NCBI GenBank assembly: GCA_963978905.1
Contig: OZ022258.1
Span: forward strand, 38,687,282 to 38,751,281
DNA length: 64,000 bases
Origin: Trichostrongylus colubriformis
Lineage: Eukaryota > Nematoda > Chromadorea > Rhabditida > Trichostrongylidae
Direction of reading: 5' to 3'
The stretch's first letter is position 1. Each line of letters starts with the position of its first letter. Of this stretch, positions 12,307 to 24,400 are shown one piece after another. The notes under the pieces were generated by a model that saw only the letters and a program-made list of their open reading frames with translations, did no database searches and was not told the origin of the DNA. Both the position numbers and the translations under genes were made by a program.

Positions 12307-15300
12307 ATGAGACCGATTATTTTTCTAGTCATAGCATTTACTTCGGTTTGTGCTGTTTCCTTGAACACTTTCTGGGAAGAGAATGACACTAAACGGTTGT
12401 CAAAAATCCTCGAGGTAATCTTCATGGCTATAATCTTATTTTATTACTTTCCTATATGATGCATTCTTCAGAGTGTGTTAGAAACTAAAAAGGACAATAT
12501 TGCCTCTCTTCACTATGCTGCTAGCGGTCTAAAACTCCTCAATGTGGTTACATCAGAGAAACTGGCTAAGGTTTGCTCGATTCCTTGCTTTATTTCTTTT
12601 CATTTTAATGTTGATAAATAACTTTATACTATTATATTGCAGTATGCTTGTAACTGTGATTCACAAGTGAAATCTCAGGTAGTATGTGAAATCGCAAGGA
12701 GAGCAGAACTTACAAAGCTCGAAACGCTTTATCACGCTTCTGCTCTCGCAGGCGACCTCGAAGATTGCGCCCTTACCAACGTTGTAGGCGCACAAGTGAG
12801 TAGTTTTTACATAGTTTCAAGTGCTATTACTATTAGCCATTGAAGAAAGTAATCGAAGATGTGTTAACCGAATCCAAGACTAGTGGAGAGCGTATTACTC
12901 AAGCGCTGCGCAGTGCTGATCGTTTGGGCATTAAGGTAGGCGTTTCAGTCCCTTTTAATTTCTAGGACTAATATGTTTCCTTCCAGGTCGACAAAGCTGC
13001 TTTTGACGGGGCTTTAACGGCAGCCATGAAAGACGACTCTCCCAACAAGTGAGTTGATACTACTGGCCTGCTTCAAATTGCAATATATTTTTGCCCAAGT
13101 ACATGCCCATTTCGTTGTCAGCCTCGCATGGGTCTTCAATGCGGCAGCTCTGCTGGACAAAGCGCAGGGAGCCAAGTATTTTGAGAAAATCAAGAATCTT
13201 GTGTCTCAGGCGGATGAGGTTGACAATCGCTTCTTGCAAGTGAGCATCCCTTTAAAGGCACCGGGAGGGGGGCAAGGGCGGAATAACGTTTATGAAAACA
13301 ATGGCGTCTGAAAACAAACATATGGGTTCGGTAGATACAATGTGTAACGAAACCTGCGTTGAAAAACGCGCCACAGGGCGCTATTTGCCCCCAGGGCGCG
13401 CTTCCGTCCGAACTGCAAGCTTCCGTGGCCGAGCCACGCTTCGTTCATTTTGAAGCTTGTCTTCGGCATGATGTAACCTTATTTTCGAATTATTTCCTCT
13501 TTACTGTTTTCTAGTGACATATTTTACTTGTTTACTTATAGATCTTCTTAATTGTGCATTTCTATACCTGAAAATCTCAGAAGGGTCAAATAAAGTCGGG
13601 GGGAGACGCAACTTTGCGTCGACGTCGATGCTCCTTTCCCTTACTAGGTTTAAGCCAAAATTGATATCCCCTCCCCCCACATTAAAAAGCATCTGTCAAA
13701 GCATAGGTCTCATCTGCTTTAGCCCAACCCTAGGAATGGAAAGAAGCTTTGACGTGGGTGGAAATTTTGTCTCTTCCCCCCCCCCCCCCCCGACTTTATT
13801 TGACCCGTAAGTACATCTAGAAACAATATAAGAAAGAACAAAGTGAAAACTAAAAGGAAAAAACGAATCTATATTAGAACCATCTTCTTTTGGCACCATG
13901 CCAAGGCGTCAAATTGGCTAGTTTGTGCAATGGCGGCCACTTAAGCTCGTCCACACTACGTCTGTTCTACCGTAAGCCGAAATTACCCCCTCCTGGTGTC
14001 TTTAAATTACTCTCATTCTGTGACCTCATTCATTTTCTTCAGTTCGACGGTGGTCTGATGACAACTTCAAACGCTCTTCATGGAATCATGTTATTAGCCG
14101 AACAGCAAGGAAAGGTTCCAGCTTTCACTGAAGTGCGCATCTTGAACTATGTAGTTAGAATACATCTTTGCAAATTTGTTTCATATTACTTTACAGGATC
14201 AACTACTGCTTTTCGCGAATTACCTCCTTTCTCGGAAGCATGTATCCACCGAGAAGTCCGCATTTCATTTGCTCAGTGCTCTCGGAGTCCTTGCCAACAA
14301 CCATCAACATGTGCCAGTTGTTGTCTCCTTGCAAGGACCCGTTATGATGAGTCGCGGGCAGGTGATACGATTTTGTTCATTGCGACACTTTTTTTTGAAT
14401 TCCACATTTTCAGCCAATTATGATCGCTGTTTGCAATGTTTTCGGCATGCCTGTTACTGTGACGGATGTCCGTGTTGATATCATTCCACCGGGACGGACT
14501 TCCCCAGACTTGAGAAACTTACGGCTCCAACGATCCAACGTGTATGTTCGTTAGAAAGATTGCCTACTTGTGGTGTTTCGCTCACGATTTTTATTCCAGG
14601 GAGCCAAGACAGTTCGTGTTTGGGACCGATAAAATGTCGGATGCTCTCGGCATGTACATTGTCAATGTTAGGTTAGAAACAGAGGTTAGTAGTGTTTCTA
14701 CCGAACGAGTATACTTGTTCCGTTTAATGTTTATGTCGGATGTTTGTGTTTATTGTTTATGTTATGTTTATGTAGGACAAGCGCCTAATTGGTTTGACTG
14801 GTTCGACCGTACACCTGCAACGATCCGATGATATCGTCGTTGAGGATTTGAAAGTAGGGTTACTTGAAAAGGACGATGTTGCCACTGGAGCTAATCTCGC
14901 TAGGTGGGAATTATTGCTTCCCATTCAATGAGTGGCTACATATTCCTAGTGCCAATAGTTCTTCTTGAAGCCTTGCCCTCATCCCTTGTTCAGGTTTTTT
15001 GAATCGCAGTTTATTTATTTATTTATATCATTCAGATGAAGTACTTTCTGCGCCATTAGTGCTAGAAATGAACGTTACACACATCGATAGCCTTCTCATG
15101 AATATTCACGGTTTTAGTTGATTACTCCAGACTTCGGGTCTTCGTTTTCAGTGAAAAAAGACAACCGAATGTACGTGCCCACATGAAGTGTCAAGTGTTG
15201 AATAGTTACTTGGTTCGGCATGCGCATTTTTGCAAAAGTTTATATTTTGTACAAGGATGCTCAAAATGATATATTCTTCACTGGATTGTTGACCATTCCT

Positions 15301-17004
15301 GTAGCGACTCTTAGTTCTGAACTAACGCCAAAAATCCGAGTAGTAAGGCCTTCATTCCCTCCCCGAAGTTTCTCGTCGCGGATGTGTTTCTCCACGCGCT
15401 GCTTCACCCGTTACTCGGCCATGGCTGCGACCTGTGAGCGTGTCGTGATCGAGTACGCCATAAGTATCTCCTACTCTGTATGCTCAATTTACCGCTCATG
15501 GTACCTTTGCAGTGCGATGATAGGTATGGCTAAAGGTGCCGGATAGTTGATGTCACCGGCATTCTAGGCTCATTGGATGCGTCGAATACTCTCGTTTTCC
15601 GTCTTTTGGAGCATCTGTTCAGCTGCGGTCTGTTCAATAATGAAAGTGAGAACTTTCGCTGAGTTTTGTGGGAGAATTACTAAATCTCGGAGCAGATGCA
15701 TTGAAAGCGGTGCATGACCCACATCGGTTACCTAACGTCGTGTTCGCAAAGCACAACAAGGTCATCACGGCTGATCACACTAAGCGACTGTACGTGTCGT
15801 TCTCCGTTAAGAGCAAGTTCACAGGGCGTTCGGTTCAGCCGCATCAAGTATGTCATTTCTTGCCTCTCTTTGTCCCGGTATACAATATTTATTATATTTT
15901 GTTGCTATTGTAAGGCTTTCGTTCTGTTCAAACATACGAATGGTGTCGAGGTTTTCTACACCGCTGATGTGCAAACCGGCGGCAAATATATTGTTGATAT
16001 AGTGAGTCTTCTTCCTTTTGTGTCTTTTCCCTATTTTAGTGATATCAGCAATTCTTGGTAGAGGCATTAGATAAAGAGTGGGGATCTTTTTTCAACTGGT
16101 TACGTTTGTGACTGCTTCACAGTGCGAGCCGCGGGTATTTTTTGAATAGTTAATAATTTGGGTCATTTGAACTGGGGGGGGGGGGGCGCAACTTTTCACC
16201 GACGTCGAAGCTCCTTCCCTCCCTAGGCTTAGGCTAAAATTCATATCCTCTCATCCTACATGAAAAAGCAACTGCCTCATCTGCTTTAGCCTAAGCTTAG
16301 GAAACTTTCAGAATCTGGCTAAATCTCACAAAGACTTCGATGGTCTGTCGGGAAGGTATAATGCATTTCTCATTGTTGGAGATCACACCATAAGAGTTCC
16401 AATGAAGTGGCCTTTCGTGAGTCTATAGATCATTACTATCGGTTTCCAGTTGAGCAGTTTTTCTCAGTGGTTGTCTCTTCAGGCTGATTTCATACTTTAT
16501 CTTCCACTCGCACCTGCAGAGGTGGCACCGAAATCTCAGCTTATCAACTACAATGTTCTGCCGGAAATCAAGCATATTTTCCGTCAATCTGAAAAGAGAC
16601 CGTCCACCATCCTCTCAGACGCGTTTACTTTGATCTCTTTATCCCCGTTGTTGCTTCTAATTGTACTAGTAAGTATTTATGTATCAGTATTCGCACATCT
16701 TCTGTCGGGGTTATCAAGGCTGTTCTTTTCAGTGGTTTCGAATTGGGTTGAATTTCGGTAACATGCCTCTCAACCTGTGGACACTGATTTTCCACGGAAG
16801 TCTAACTGGTAATTCCTTCCTGTGCTGTTTGCTCAATTTTTTTCACTCGTTGGCATCCTAATTTCAGCGCTGTTCATTTTATACTTCATTTCCTGGCTTC
16901 AACTCAATATGTTTGAGACACTGAAGTATCTAGCTGTGGTTAGTGCCCTGACATACCTGGCTGGTAATCACGTCTTGAAGGCGATCGCCGATAAGAGGAA
17001 GTAG
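12307..17004 (+). CDS. ostd-1: Ribophorin II, oligosaccharyltransferase subunit (RPN2/SWP1 family), 17 exons
   Basis: Non-catalytic subunit of the ER oligosaccharyltransferase that N-glycosylates nascent proteins. Exons: 12307-12414, 12472-12570, 12643-12795, 12846-12935, 12987-13048, 13122-13239, 14043-14132, 14197-14361, 14414-14541, 14600-14684, 14776-14903, 15664-15847, 15915-16001, 16312-16416, 16483-16668, 16733-16808, 16868-17004. All junctions are GT-AG and phases agree, giving about 666 residues (human RPN2 is 631). A signal peptide (IIFLVIAFTSVCAV) opens the protein. The C-terminus matches the animal family closely: IFRQSEKRPSTILSDAF, then three membrane segments, QLNMFETLKYLAV, AGN and a basic tail ending KADKRK-like. 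The start of exon 12 is uncertain: the phase-compatible acceptor adds about 17 residues absent from human RPN2. Introns 6 and 13 contain MITE sequence. The C. elegans orthologue is ostd-1. Family is certain; single exon edges are less so. Confidence 0.93.
13583..13806. repeat. Palindromic MITE, GGGTCAAATAAAGTC family, in ribophorin intron 6
   Basis: Starts GGGTCAAATAAAGTCGGGGG and ends CCCGACTTTATTTGACCC, a near-perfect terminal inverted repeat. The interior is itself roughly palindromic (GACGCAA...GCGTCGACG on the left, GACGTGGG towards the right). 224 bp, no coding capacity. No clear target duplication is visible at this copy. Confidence 0.75.
16160..16301. repeat. Half MITE of the GGGTCAAATAAAGTC family in ribophorin intron 13
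   Basis: Begins GGGTCATTTGAACTGGGGG and continues with the family interior (GACGTCGAAGCTCC, CCCTAGGCTTAGGCTAAAA). It stops after CTGCTTTAGCCTAAGCTTAG, the midpoint of full copies. It ends about ten bases before the start of exon 14 and so forms most of the sequence upstream of that acceptor. Confidence 0.65.
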
Positions 17005-18452
17005 GTTCGAAAATCTCTGAAGTTTTGGTTACGGGTTTGATGGAGTTGATCATAGAACTGAGCTGTTTAATGTTCAGGAGCAAGATCGACTAAATTCACA
17101 ACTATCAGAGAGATTCACCTGTATCACCTGTCGTCCCGTTGTTCATCGAGAGCCTTGAGCGGGCGCCAGCAACGTCTCCATTAAATTAAACTTTAGTATC
17201 TAATAACTTGAAGGAACCCAAGGGGTGCGAAGAAAGAGGAAGATGCAAGGGAATGATCATTTTGTAACGAACATTCAATGTTAGAAACGATAATCGGTGG
17301 AAAAACCCGTATTCAAAAGCGCGACGCTGTGGTGTGTATTCGCATCGCATTCACATCACTTCGAACTGCACATACTGAATTTCCGAGTTGTCCGCTCTAG
17401 AGATGCCATTTGTTGTCTCGTAGGTGTATTTCATTCGTTCGCGATTATGTGAAATAAGTGAAACAACACACAGCAACAAGCAAGCAAACCAATCGAATGA
17501 GGAGTAAGCGAAAGCGTGAGAAAAAAGTGTGATTACAATTAAAACGTTATGAATTCTTTTTCGACGTCTTTGAAAGGTGTCGTGTGGGCATTGCCGCAAC
17601 TGCAAGCCACCGTAATCCCATACCCTAAGCCAAAATCGCTCCCCTCCCGTTGTCTTTAAAGGGCTGAATACAGAAATGAACCATGAGCACCTCGGGTGAA
17701 CTCGTTTTGGGGGTTGGGGGAGGGGGAGGGGGATCATCCCAGGTAATCGGCCCATGACCAGGGTCAAACGTCGAGCCGAGAAAATGAAAATCATAAGGAG
17801 GCTTCAGTACCCCCCCCCCCCCTCTTCAGATTCCGCTATTTCTGTGCTATCCATTTAATGCGACTCACCAAAGAAATTGGAGGTCTACGATTAAAAAACT
17901 GAGACGAAACCAAAGGTAAAAAGTCGAACAAGCTGTGCTGTAGGTCTTAAGGATGAAAAAAGGGATAAAAAATTTGGAAATCAAACTGGAGCCATGTGAT
18001 GCTTTCCGCTGCGATTGTTACGTCGCTGTTGCGGTAGCAACGCGCGATAGCAGCGGAGATCGTCTCCTTAGTAAAATTAAATACTTTTGAATGCTTGTAA
18101 CTTTACTGAAGCTCAATTTTTGAAAGTAGTGTGAACTGATTACATAACAGCCTAGTCTACAGGCCGCTTTGTTTTCTTATGGCTGCCTAGATTTATACAT
18201 GGAAACCTAAGAGGAAAATCTGGAGAATTTTTAAGTGTCTCACTTCAAAATCAAAGAGGTTATTTCAAAGGAAGCCACTCGAGAAATTTTTCCGTTGAAG
18301 TGGCGGATTTTGCCAGCATCCTTAAAAAATGATCCATTTTGTCTGTTTTCCTCCAGCACACATCTTTTGCTCTCAGAAGACCAACGGGCACATTCTCAAT
18401 GAATGCAAACGCTTTTCCAGTCCGCATAGTGGCTTGCTAGTTTCAGTTCACA
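17005..18452. other. Intergenic stretch after ribophorin II
   Basis: Holds the 3' flank of the ribophorin gene and short homopolymer runs (poly-C near 17,811). Frames here, including a 147-codon minus frame at 17,351-17,794, show no motif and no splice structure. No gene is supported. Confidence 0.5.
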
Positions 18453-20595
18453 CCAGTCGGGTTGGCCGGCTGACGCTGGCCAATCCTTGTAGAGACGACT
18501 TCGCCGCCCCCGCAGGGTGGCTCTGGGGCTTTCTGCTTTGTAGCGGGGAGCGACTCTCGGCTCGCCGCTGACGCGGCGAGCCGACTTTCGCATGCGCGCT
18601 TCGCGCGCATTGCAGCAGGAATAGGCCCTATGTATAGTGTGCACACATTGCAGCAGGGAATGGATAATATGCGGCTTGTATATATTGGAAGCAAACCTCC
18701 AACTATCATCGGTTTTGGTTGAAACTAAGAGATACCACACCCATGTAACCCCTGCCCACTGAAGCCAAATCCGCTTTGAAGAATGGCAGGGTTCCATCCG
18801 AACACAAAAAGGGAATTGAGCATTCAGAAGTACCAAAGTAGGGAAGATGGGGCGGACCGGTCAAAAAATCCGAAAAAGAAAACCCCCTTCCCACCGTTGA
18901 TCCAAGTGTGTAAGGTACAATCGAAGAGGGGCAGCCACACTTGACGGAGCGGCAGCAGGTGGAGGTGTCTCTTCGTGAGCTCGCATGCCCTCCGTAGTAG
19001 TTGATTTTCAAAAATTAAAAGTTTCGAGAGGACGTGCATGTATCCGTTCTAGAAGAAATATTGGCCTTAACTGAATGCCGAGAGATACACCTGATTATAC
19101 CACATCACTTCCTGATGGTAACCGAGGACAAACAGTCACTTTGTGAGTGTTGTACTGATATTGCAATTATGGCGGGGCTAGGTTTGGAACTTCTGTACTC
19201 TTTATACATGGGTTGGCCCCTACCCAATCCTAACCTCCCCGACCTCCACACGCCGTACCTAATTTGCTTCTTGTGTGCTTCCTACACTTTGGTCTGTCCC
19301 TACCCAATATTTACTCGCACGACCTGAGCAGACCCATTTCTGACATCTGATTTTCGGAACCCCGGCGAGGACTCAAACTTGAGCACCCATCGGTTTCGGC
19401 GCAGGTCTCGCCCATAGTGGGCGGAGCTAGACTTAGAACTCCGTACACTTGTGTTGGCCCCTGCGCTATCCTAACTTGCTCTACCTCCACAGGCCCCTGC
19501 CTAATTTGCTTGTTGTGTGCTCCCTTCACTTTGGTCGGACCCTCCACAGTCTTTACATGCGCGACTTCAACAGACCCTTTCCTAACTTGCCCGATTTTCA
19601 GCACCTGAGCGAGGATTTAAATCCGTTTTTTCATCGATTTCGGCGCAAGCCCCGCCCATAGTGGGCGGAGCTGGGCCTAGAACTTATGTGCTCCGTACAC
19701 TTGTGTTGGCCCCTACGCTATCCCAACTTGCTCCACCTCCACAGGCCCTTGCCTAATTTGCTTGTTGTGTGCTCCCTTCACTTTGGTCAGACCCTTCCCA
19801 GTCCTTACATGCGCGACTTCAAAAGACCCTTTCTTAACTTGTCCGATTTTCAGCACCTGAGCGAGGACCTACATGTTTATTCATCGATTTCGGCGCAAGC
19901 CCCGCCCATAGTGGGCGGAGCTGGGCCTAGAACTTATGTGCTCCGTACGCTTGTGTTGGCCCCTACGCTATCCTAACATGCCCGACCTTCACAGGCCCCT
20001 GCCTAATTTGCTTGTTGTGTGCTCCCTTCACTTTGGTCAAACCCTCCCCAGTCCTTACATGCGCGACTTCAGCAGACCCCTTCCTAACTTCCCCGATTCT
20101 CAGCACCTGAGCGAGGACCTAAATTTGTTTATTCATCGATTTCGGCGCAAGCCCCGCCCATAGTGGGCGGAGCTGGGCCTAGGGCTTATGTGTTCCGTAC
20201 ACTTGTGTTGGCCCCTACGCTATCCTAACTTGCCCTACCTCTGCAGGTCCGTTCCTAGCTTGCTTCTTGTGTGCTCCCTACACTGTGGTCAGCCCCTACC
20301 CAGTCCTTACACGCACGACCTCAACAGACCCATTCCTGACCTTCCCGATTTTTGGCACACAGGCGAGGACTTAAATTTGTGCCCCCATCGATTTCCGCGC
20401 AAGCCCCGCCCTAAGTGGGCAGAGCTAGGCTTAGTTCTTATGTGCTCTGTACGCTTTAGTCAAACCCTACCCAATTCCAACTTGCCCGACCTCTCCAGGC
20501 TGCAGATCAGTTAAGAATGCATTATGCGGTGTGCAGACAGACAGACACACACACAGACAAACACACCAAACCTCTGCTTTATGTATAGAGTATAA
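18453..20595 (-). mobile_element. Non-autonomous Helitron (first copy), minus strand
   Basis: Read on the minus strand it starts TTATACTCTATACATAAAGC at 20,595. It ends ...CCAACCCGACTGG at 18,453, preceded by a hairpin (TTGGCC/GGCCAA-type arms around 18,463-18,482) about 12 bases from the end. The 3' end (hairpin then CTRR, followed by host T) is the Helitron signature. The same ends bound the copy at 45,146-48,274. The 5' dinucleotide is TT rather than TC, probably a mutation. Inside are a (TG/TC)-rich block after the 5' end, about five tandem units of about 250 bp, and a GC-rich 3' third with GCGCGCATGCGAAAG-type sequence. No Rep/helicase gene, so it is non-autonomous. Confidence 0.75.
19200..20520 (-). 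repeat. Tandem units of about 250 bp inside the Helitron
   Basis: TTGGCCCCT(A/G)CGCTATCC recurs at about 19,454, 19,706, 19,954 and 20,207, a spacing of 248-253 bp. Each unit contains the small palindrome CCCGCCCATAGTGGGCGGAG. Related units, inverted, fill 45,220-47,200 in the second Helitron. Frames that run through these units (for example 19,449-19,661) are repeat artefacts. Confidence 0.8.
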
Positions 20596-21414
20596 TGCCT
20601 ACAATCGGAATAGAATATGAAAGAAGCCCATATCAGCTAATTTTTCGTTTTCAACCCTAGTTTCTTAGGTATCGTAGTGATAATAGTGCAAGTGGTACGC
20701 CATGGCAAGCATACTACATATCTGCGGCACTGCTGGTAGGGCATGCAGCCAGCAGAGAAGAGAAATTACAAGCAACTACAACCGACATCACTGCCGCCGG
20801 TAGTGCTACAGAGAACAGAAGTAACAGGCCGCTTTCATACTTGCGGTGCCGGCTGCAGCAAGTGGCTGCGTGGCTCCTCGTCTCCGCCTATGCCACCCTG
20901 TCTCATCGCCTGCGTCGTCTCTGCACTTTGCTAATCGATTTCATGCACTGACTGGTTCTCCTTCTCAAGCTTCAGGATTGCTGGAAGGTTTACTCTTCCC
21001 ATGTATCACAGTCGAACATTTTCTAGCATTGTATTCCACAAATAACAGCTTCGTTACAAGTATCAACGAGAACTAAAAGAATAAATGCTTCCATACATAT
21101 CAGGCTTGCGAACATTTCTATTCAAATCTGCATTTCTCTTCATCAATACAATCACAGTTGACGCCACAGGGAACAATCACTATAGATCATGAAAATCATG
21201 GAAAGATTAAGTTGAGACCACAAAATGAAAGAACATGCTGAAAGATTTAGATCAACACTTCAATTTACAAGGAAATACATTCCAAGGAAGCTCAGCGGCT
21301 GACCTGACGTCGTCAGTGCTCCGCAGTGAGCTTAATGATCCCGTTTAATGAATTGAATGACTCCTAATCACTCAAAACAGGTAATAGCAATATGTACAAT
21401 TAGTACTCCGATGG
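20596..21414. other. Intergenic stretch
   Basis: Sequence between the Helitron 5' end and the last exon of the glycine-rich gene. It contains the 3' flank of that minus-strand gene. No frame with a motif is seen. Confidence 0.5.
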
Positions 21415-24400
21415 CTATCTTCCGAATAAGTTTCCGAAATTTCCACCTATATTATTGAGATCAAAGCCCGTGAATTGTTGAAGGAGCTGCCCAGCAGCCG
21501 CAGCAGCAGCCTAAAATTTTCAGATTAATTTCATTCGAAATGCTGTTTCAAAATAGTATGTTTTGGGTCGTTCCATAAGTAGTGTAGTTTTTCAAACGAA
21601 AATTGCTTCTATAAAGTAACAAATTTTTGCAGCATTCCATAATTTCTGGAACGATTTTCTGCTCTACTAAGTGATCTATTTAGTTTTTGGATATTTCAGC
21701 ACATAACTGATTTTCAGGCCGGCGAAGTGATGGGTCCAGTTGACAAGAATTGACCAAACCGGCAATTAATTAAAACACTATATTTCACTTCAAGAAAATC
21801 AACTAATTATGTGTCCCGTACTTAGCCTCGACCCCTTCTACAAATTCCAATAATTGGTTGGTTGAGGTACACGTCCTCCTTTTTCTAAAGTCCTTTTTCC
21901 GAAAGCATTCACGTCTATTCAGAAAGGAATTTTTCCTTTCGAACCATTGTTCAGCATTGCTTCACGGACCGTTCGAAAGAGTTTTTTTGCTTTGTGGAAA
22001 GGATGTTCGATTTTGTTCTGGCTGCAATTCATTTTAAATTTGAAAACCATGTCATAGGGGCACAGGTGACATCATTTCACAATTTTTTTTTTCAACAGAT
22101 ATTCAAGGAATCCGGTCAGTAATGTTCCTTCATCCCTACTCATTACCTCTCATCGACGGTTCGCCACTCTTTCAACTGATTTTTTGAGAAAGTTTTCTCG
22201 CCTCGATTTGGAGCGATTGTCAAAAACCACCGAGTGGTGGCGGAAAAATTAAAGTTGGAGAAGAAGCGGGCGACTTCTGAAGTAATCAACTGGTGGAACT
22301 CATTGAAGAGGTCAGGGCTAAGTACGAGACACATGATTGATCGATTTTCCTGAAGTTAAAGGCAGTGTTTTAATCAATTGCCGTCTGGTCAATTTTTGTC
22401 GACTGAACCAACCACTTCGCCAGCCTGAAGATCGGTTCGGTTATAACAGACAAAAAAAAAACTAAACATGTCATTTTGCAATGCAGGAAAATCTCTTTCG
22501 AATGGCATATAAAATGCCACACGGAAATGTAGCTTTATAGGAGAAAATTTTGTTTAAGAAAAAGCGACATCACTTATGGAATGACGCAATACCATACTAT
22601 ATCAATCTGTGCCGTACCTGCTTTCCTTGAGGACCGCCCTGTTTTATGGCTTGCGCATTCTTTAACGATTGCTGAATCAAGCCAAGCAGTCCAAGATCTT
22701 CTCCTTCTCCTTCACCAGTTGGAGCAACCGTCGGAGATGGTCCACCGAGAGCTGAAATTAAATTGATAATATAGTGTTAAGCAGAGCTGTGAAAAAACTT
22801 ACCACTTCCTAGACCAGGAAATGTGCCAAAGGGTCCTCCGCTTCCTCCCATTCCTCCTACTCCTCCTACTATTCCTGCTTTGCCTCCCATCCCTCCGGCT
22901 CCTCCCAGACCCCCTTCACCTCCACCCATTCCGCCAGCTCCTCGTCCCAATCCTATAGCTCCTCCAGGACCTCCACCAAATTCTCCAGGTCCTCCAAATC
23001 CACCGGCTCCACCAAACCCTCCAGGTCCTCCTCCGAATTCTCCAGGTCCTCCTCTAAATCCTCCAGGTCCCCTTCCCGCACCACCCATTCCTCCCAAACC
23101 AGCCACTCCTCCTATGCGACGTGGTTTCACCCTCCCACCATACTTGCCCAGTAGACCTGGTAAAGGTGATGCGGTGGGTGGAGGAGAAGGAGGAGGTGGG
23201 AGAGGAGTCCACATCGTGGTTGATGTTGACGGGTCCGGTGTAAGCACAAGCGGTGCTGGAGTGGATATGGCTGAAATAAAACGAATATTATGTACAACTG
23301 ATAAAAAATAACAAACATAATGATCAAAAAGTTATAAAGAAAACAACACAGAGGGGCTTTTTTTACGTTTAGGAAACGGACATTCGTATTGCCATTGATA
23401 TGATAGAGATAAGGAGCTTTCAGGCCGTATCCCTTGATATGCTAAGACGGGGATCGGAACGCCCCATGCTATTTTGCCACACGCTTGTGATTGGGGGAAT
23501 GAAGCTGCTTCTTGTTTCATGGTTGAAGGCACCGCCACGGGTAAGGGAAATGAGAACTAGGAAGATGCGTTTTCTTAGTGAACACTTTCGTCAAGAAAAG
23601 ATGATCTGGGGCGAAACTTACATTGAAGTAACGCGTCATGGGGTCTCTACCGCATCCTACCGCGCATCATTTCAATCTGCAACACAATAATATTCCTATC
23701 GCTGCAAGGACGCGGAGTATTCATGGCTGGCTGACATCGCCCCTTACCCACCTGCATCTACCCCCGCCGGCTAATGATGCAGAGGGTACAACCTGTTTGG
23801 TTTTAAGGTTACCGCTTACCGGGTCTTGACCGTTTTGTTCCGTCCTCCCCTTACTGTTACACTAGTGATCACCTCAACTGTCATATTCCACAATTATTCC
23901 TCAAAGTGTCGAAATACCCCGTGTCGTCGAGTAAAAATCTGGATATGCAACAAGTTGTGGTTTTTTGTATGTTCGTTGCAATAAGAAATCAGATGCGATT
24001 ATATTATGTCGTCCCAAAAGTCTTGTAGGATTTTTTTGACCATTACTTTTTTAATATTTTTTCTTCCAACAAACAACAATTAGGCAACAACGTATTCACC
24101 ATTGCTACCGATAACACTCTGCCACCTCATAGATAAATCGTTGATTCCCTCCTCCCGGAACCCTGAGTTTTGGGAGTCGATGAAGACAGCGATCACCTTT
24201 GCAAGCATGTCATTATCAACGAATTTTCTCTTGGCCAGGAAGGATTCAAGAGGATGGGTAGGGTGATAGTCAGAAGGGGCAATGTCTGGAGAGTATGGCC
24301 TGTAGTGTAGGACATCCCAGCCGAGCCCGTGTAGCTTGGCCTGGTACTTTTCGTAAAATCGGAGAGGGCGTCGTCATGGGAGAGCGACCGCGAACCTTGA

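Noticed and set aside
17351..17794. 147-codon minus-strand frame
   Set aside because: No motif, contains homopolymer-driven sequence, no splice or trans-splice context.
22823..23311. Proline-rich protein on the plus strand
   Set aside because: It is the antisense of the glycine-rich exon 22,803-23,270, which has correct splice sites, matching phases and a signal-peptide exon.
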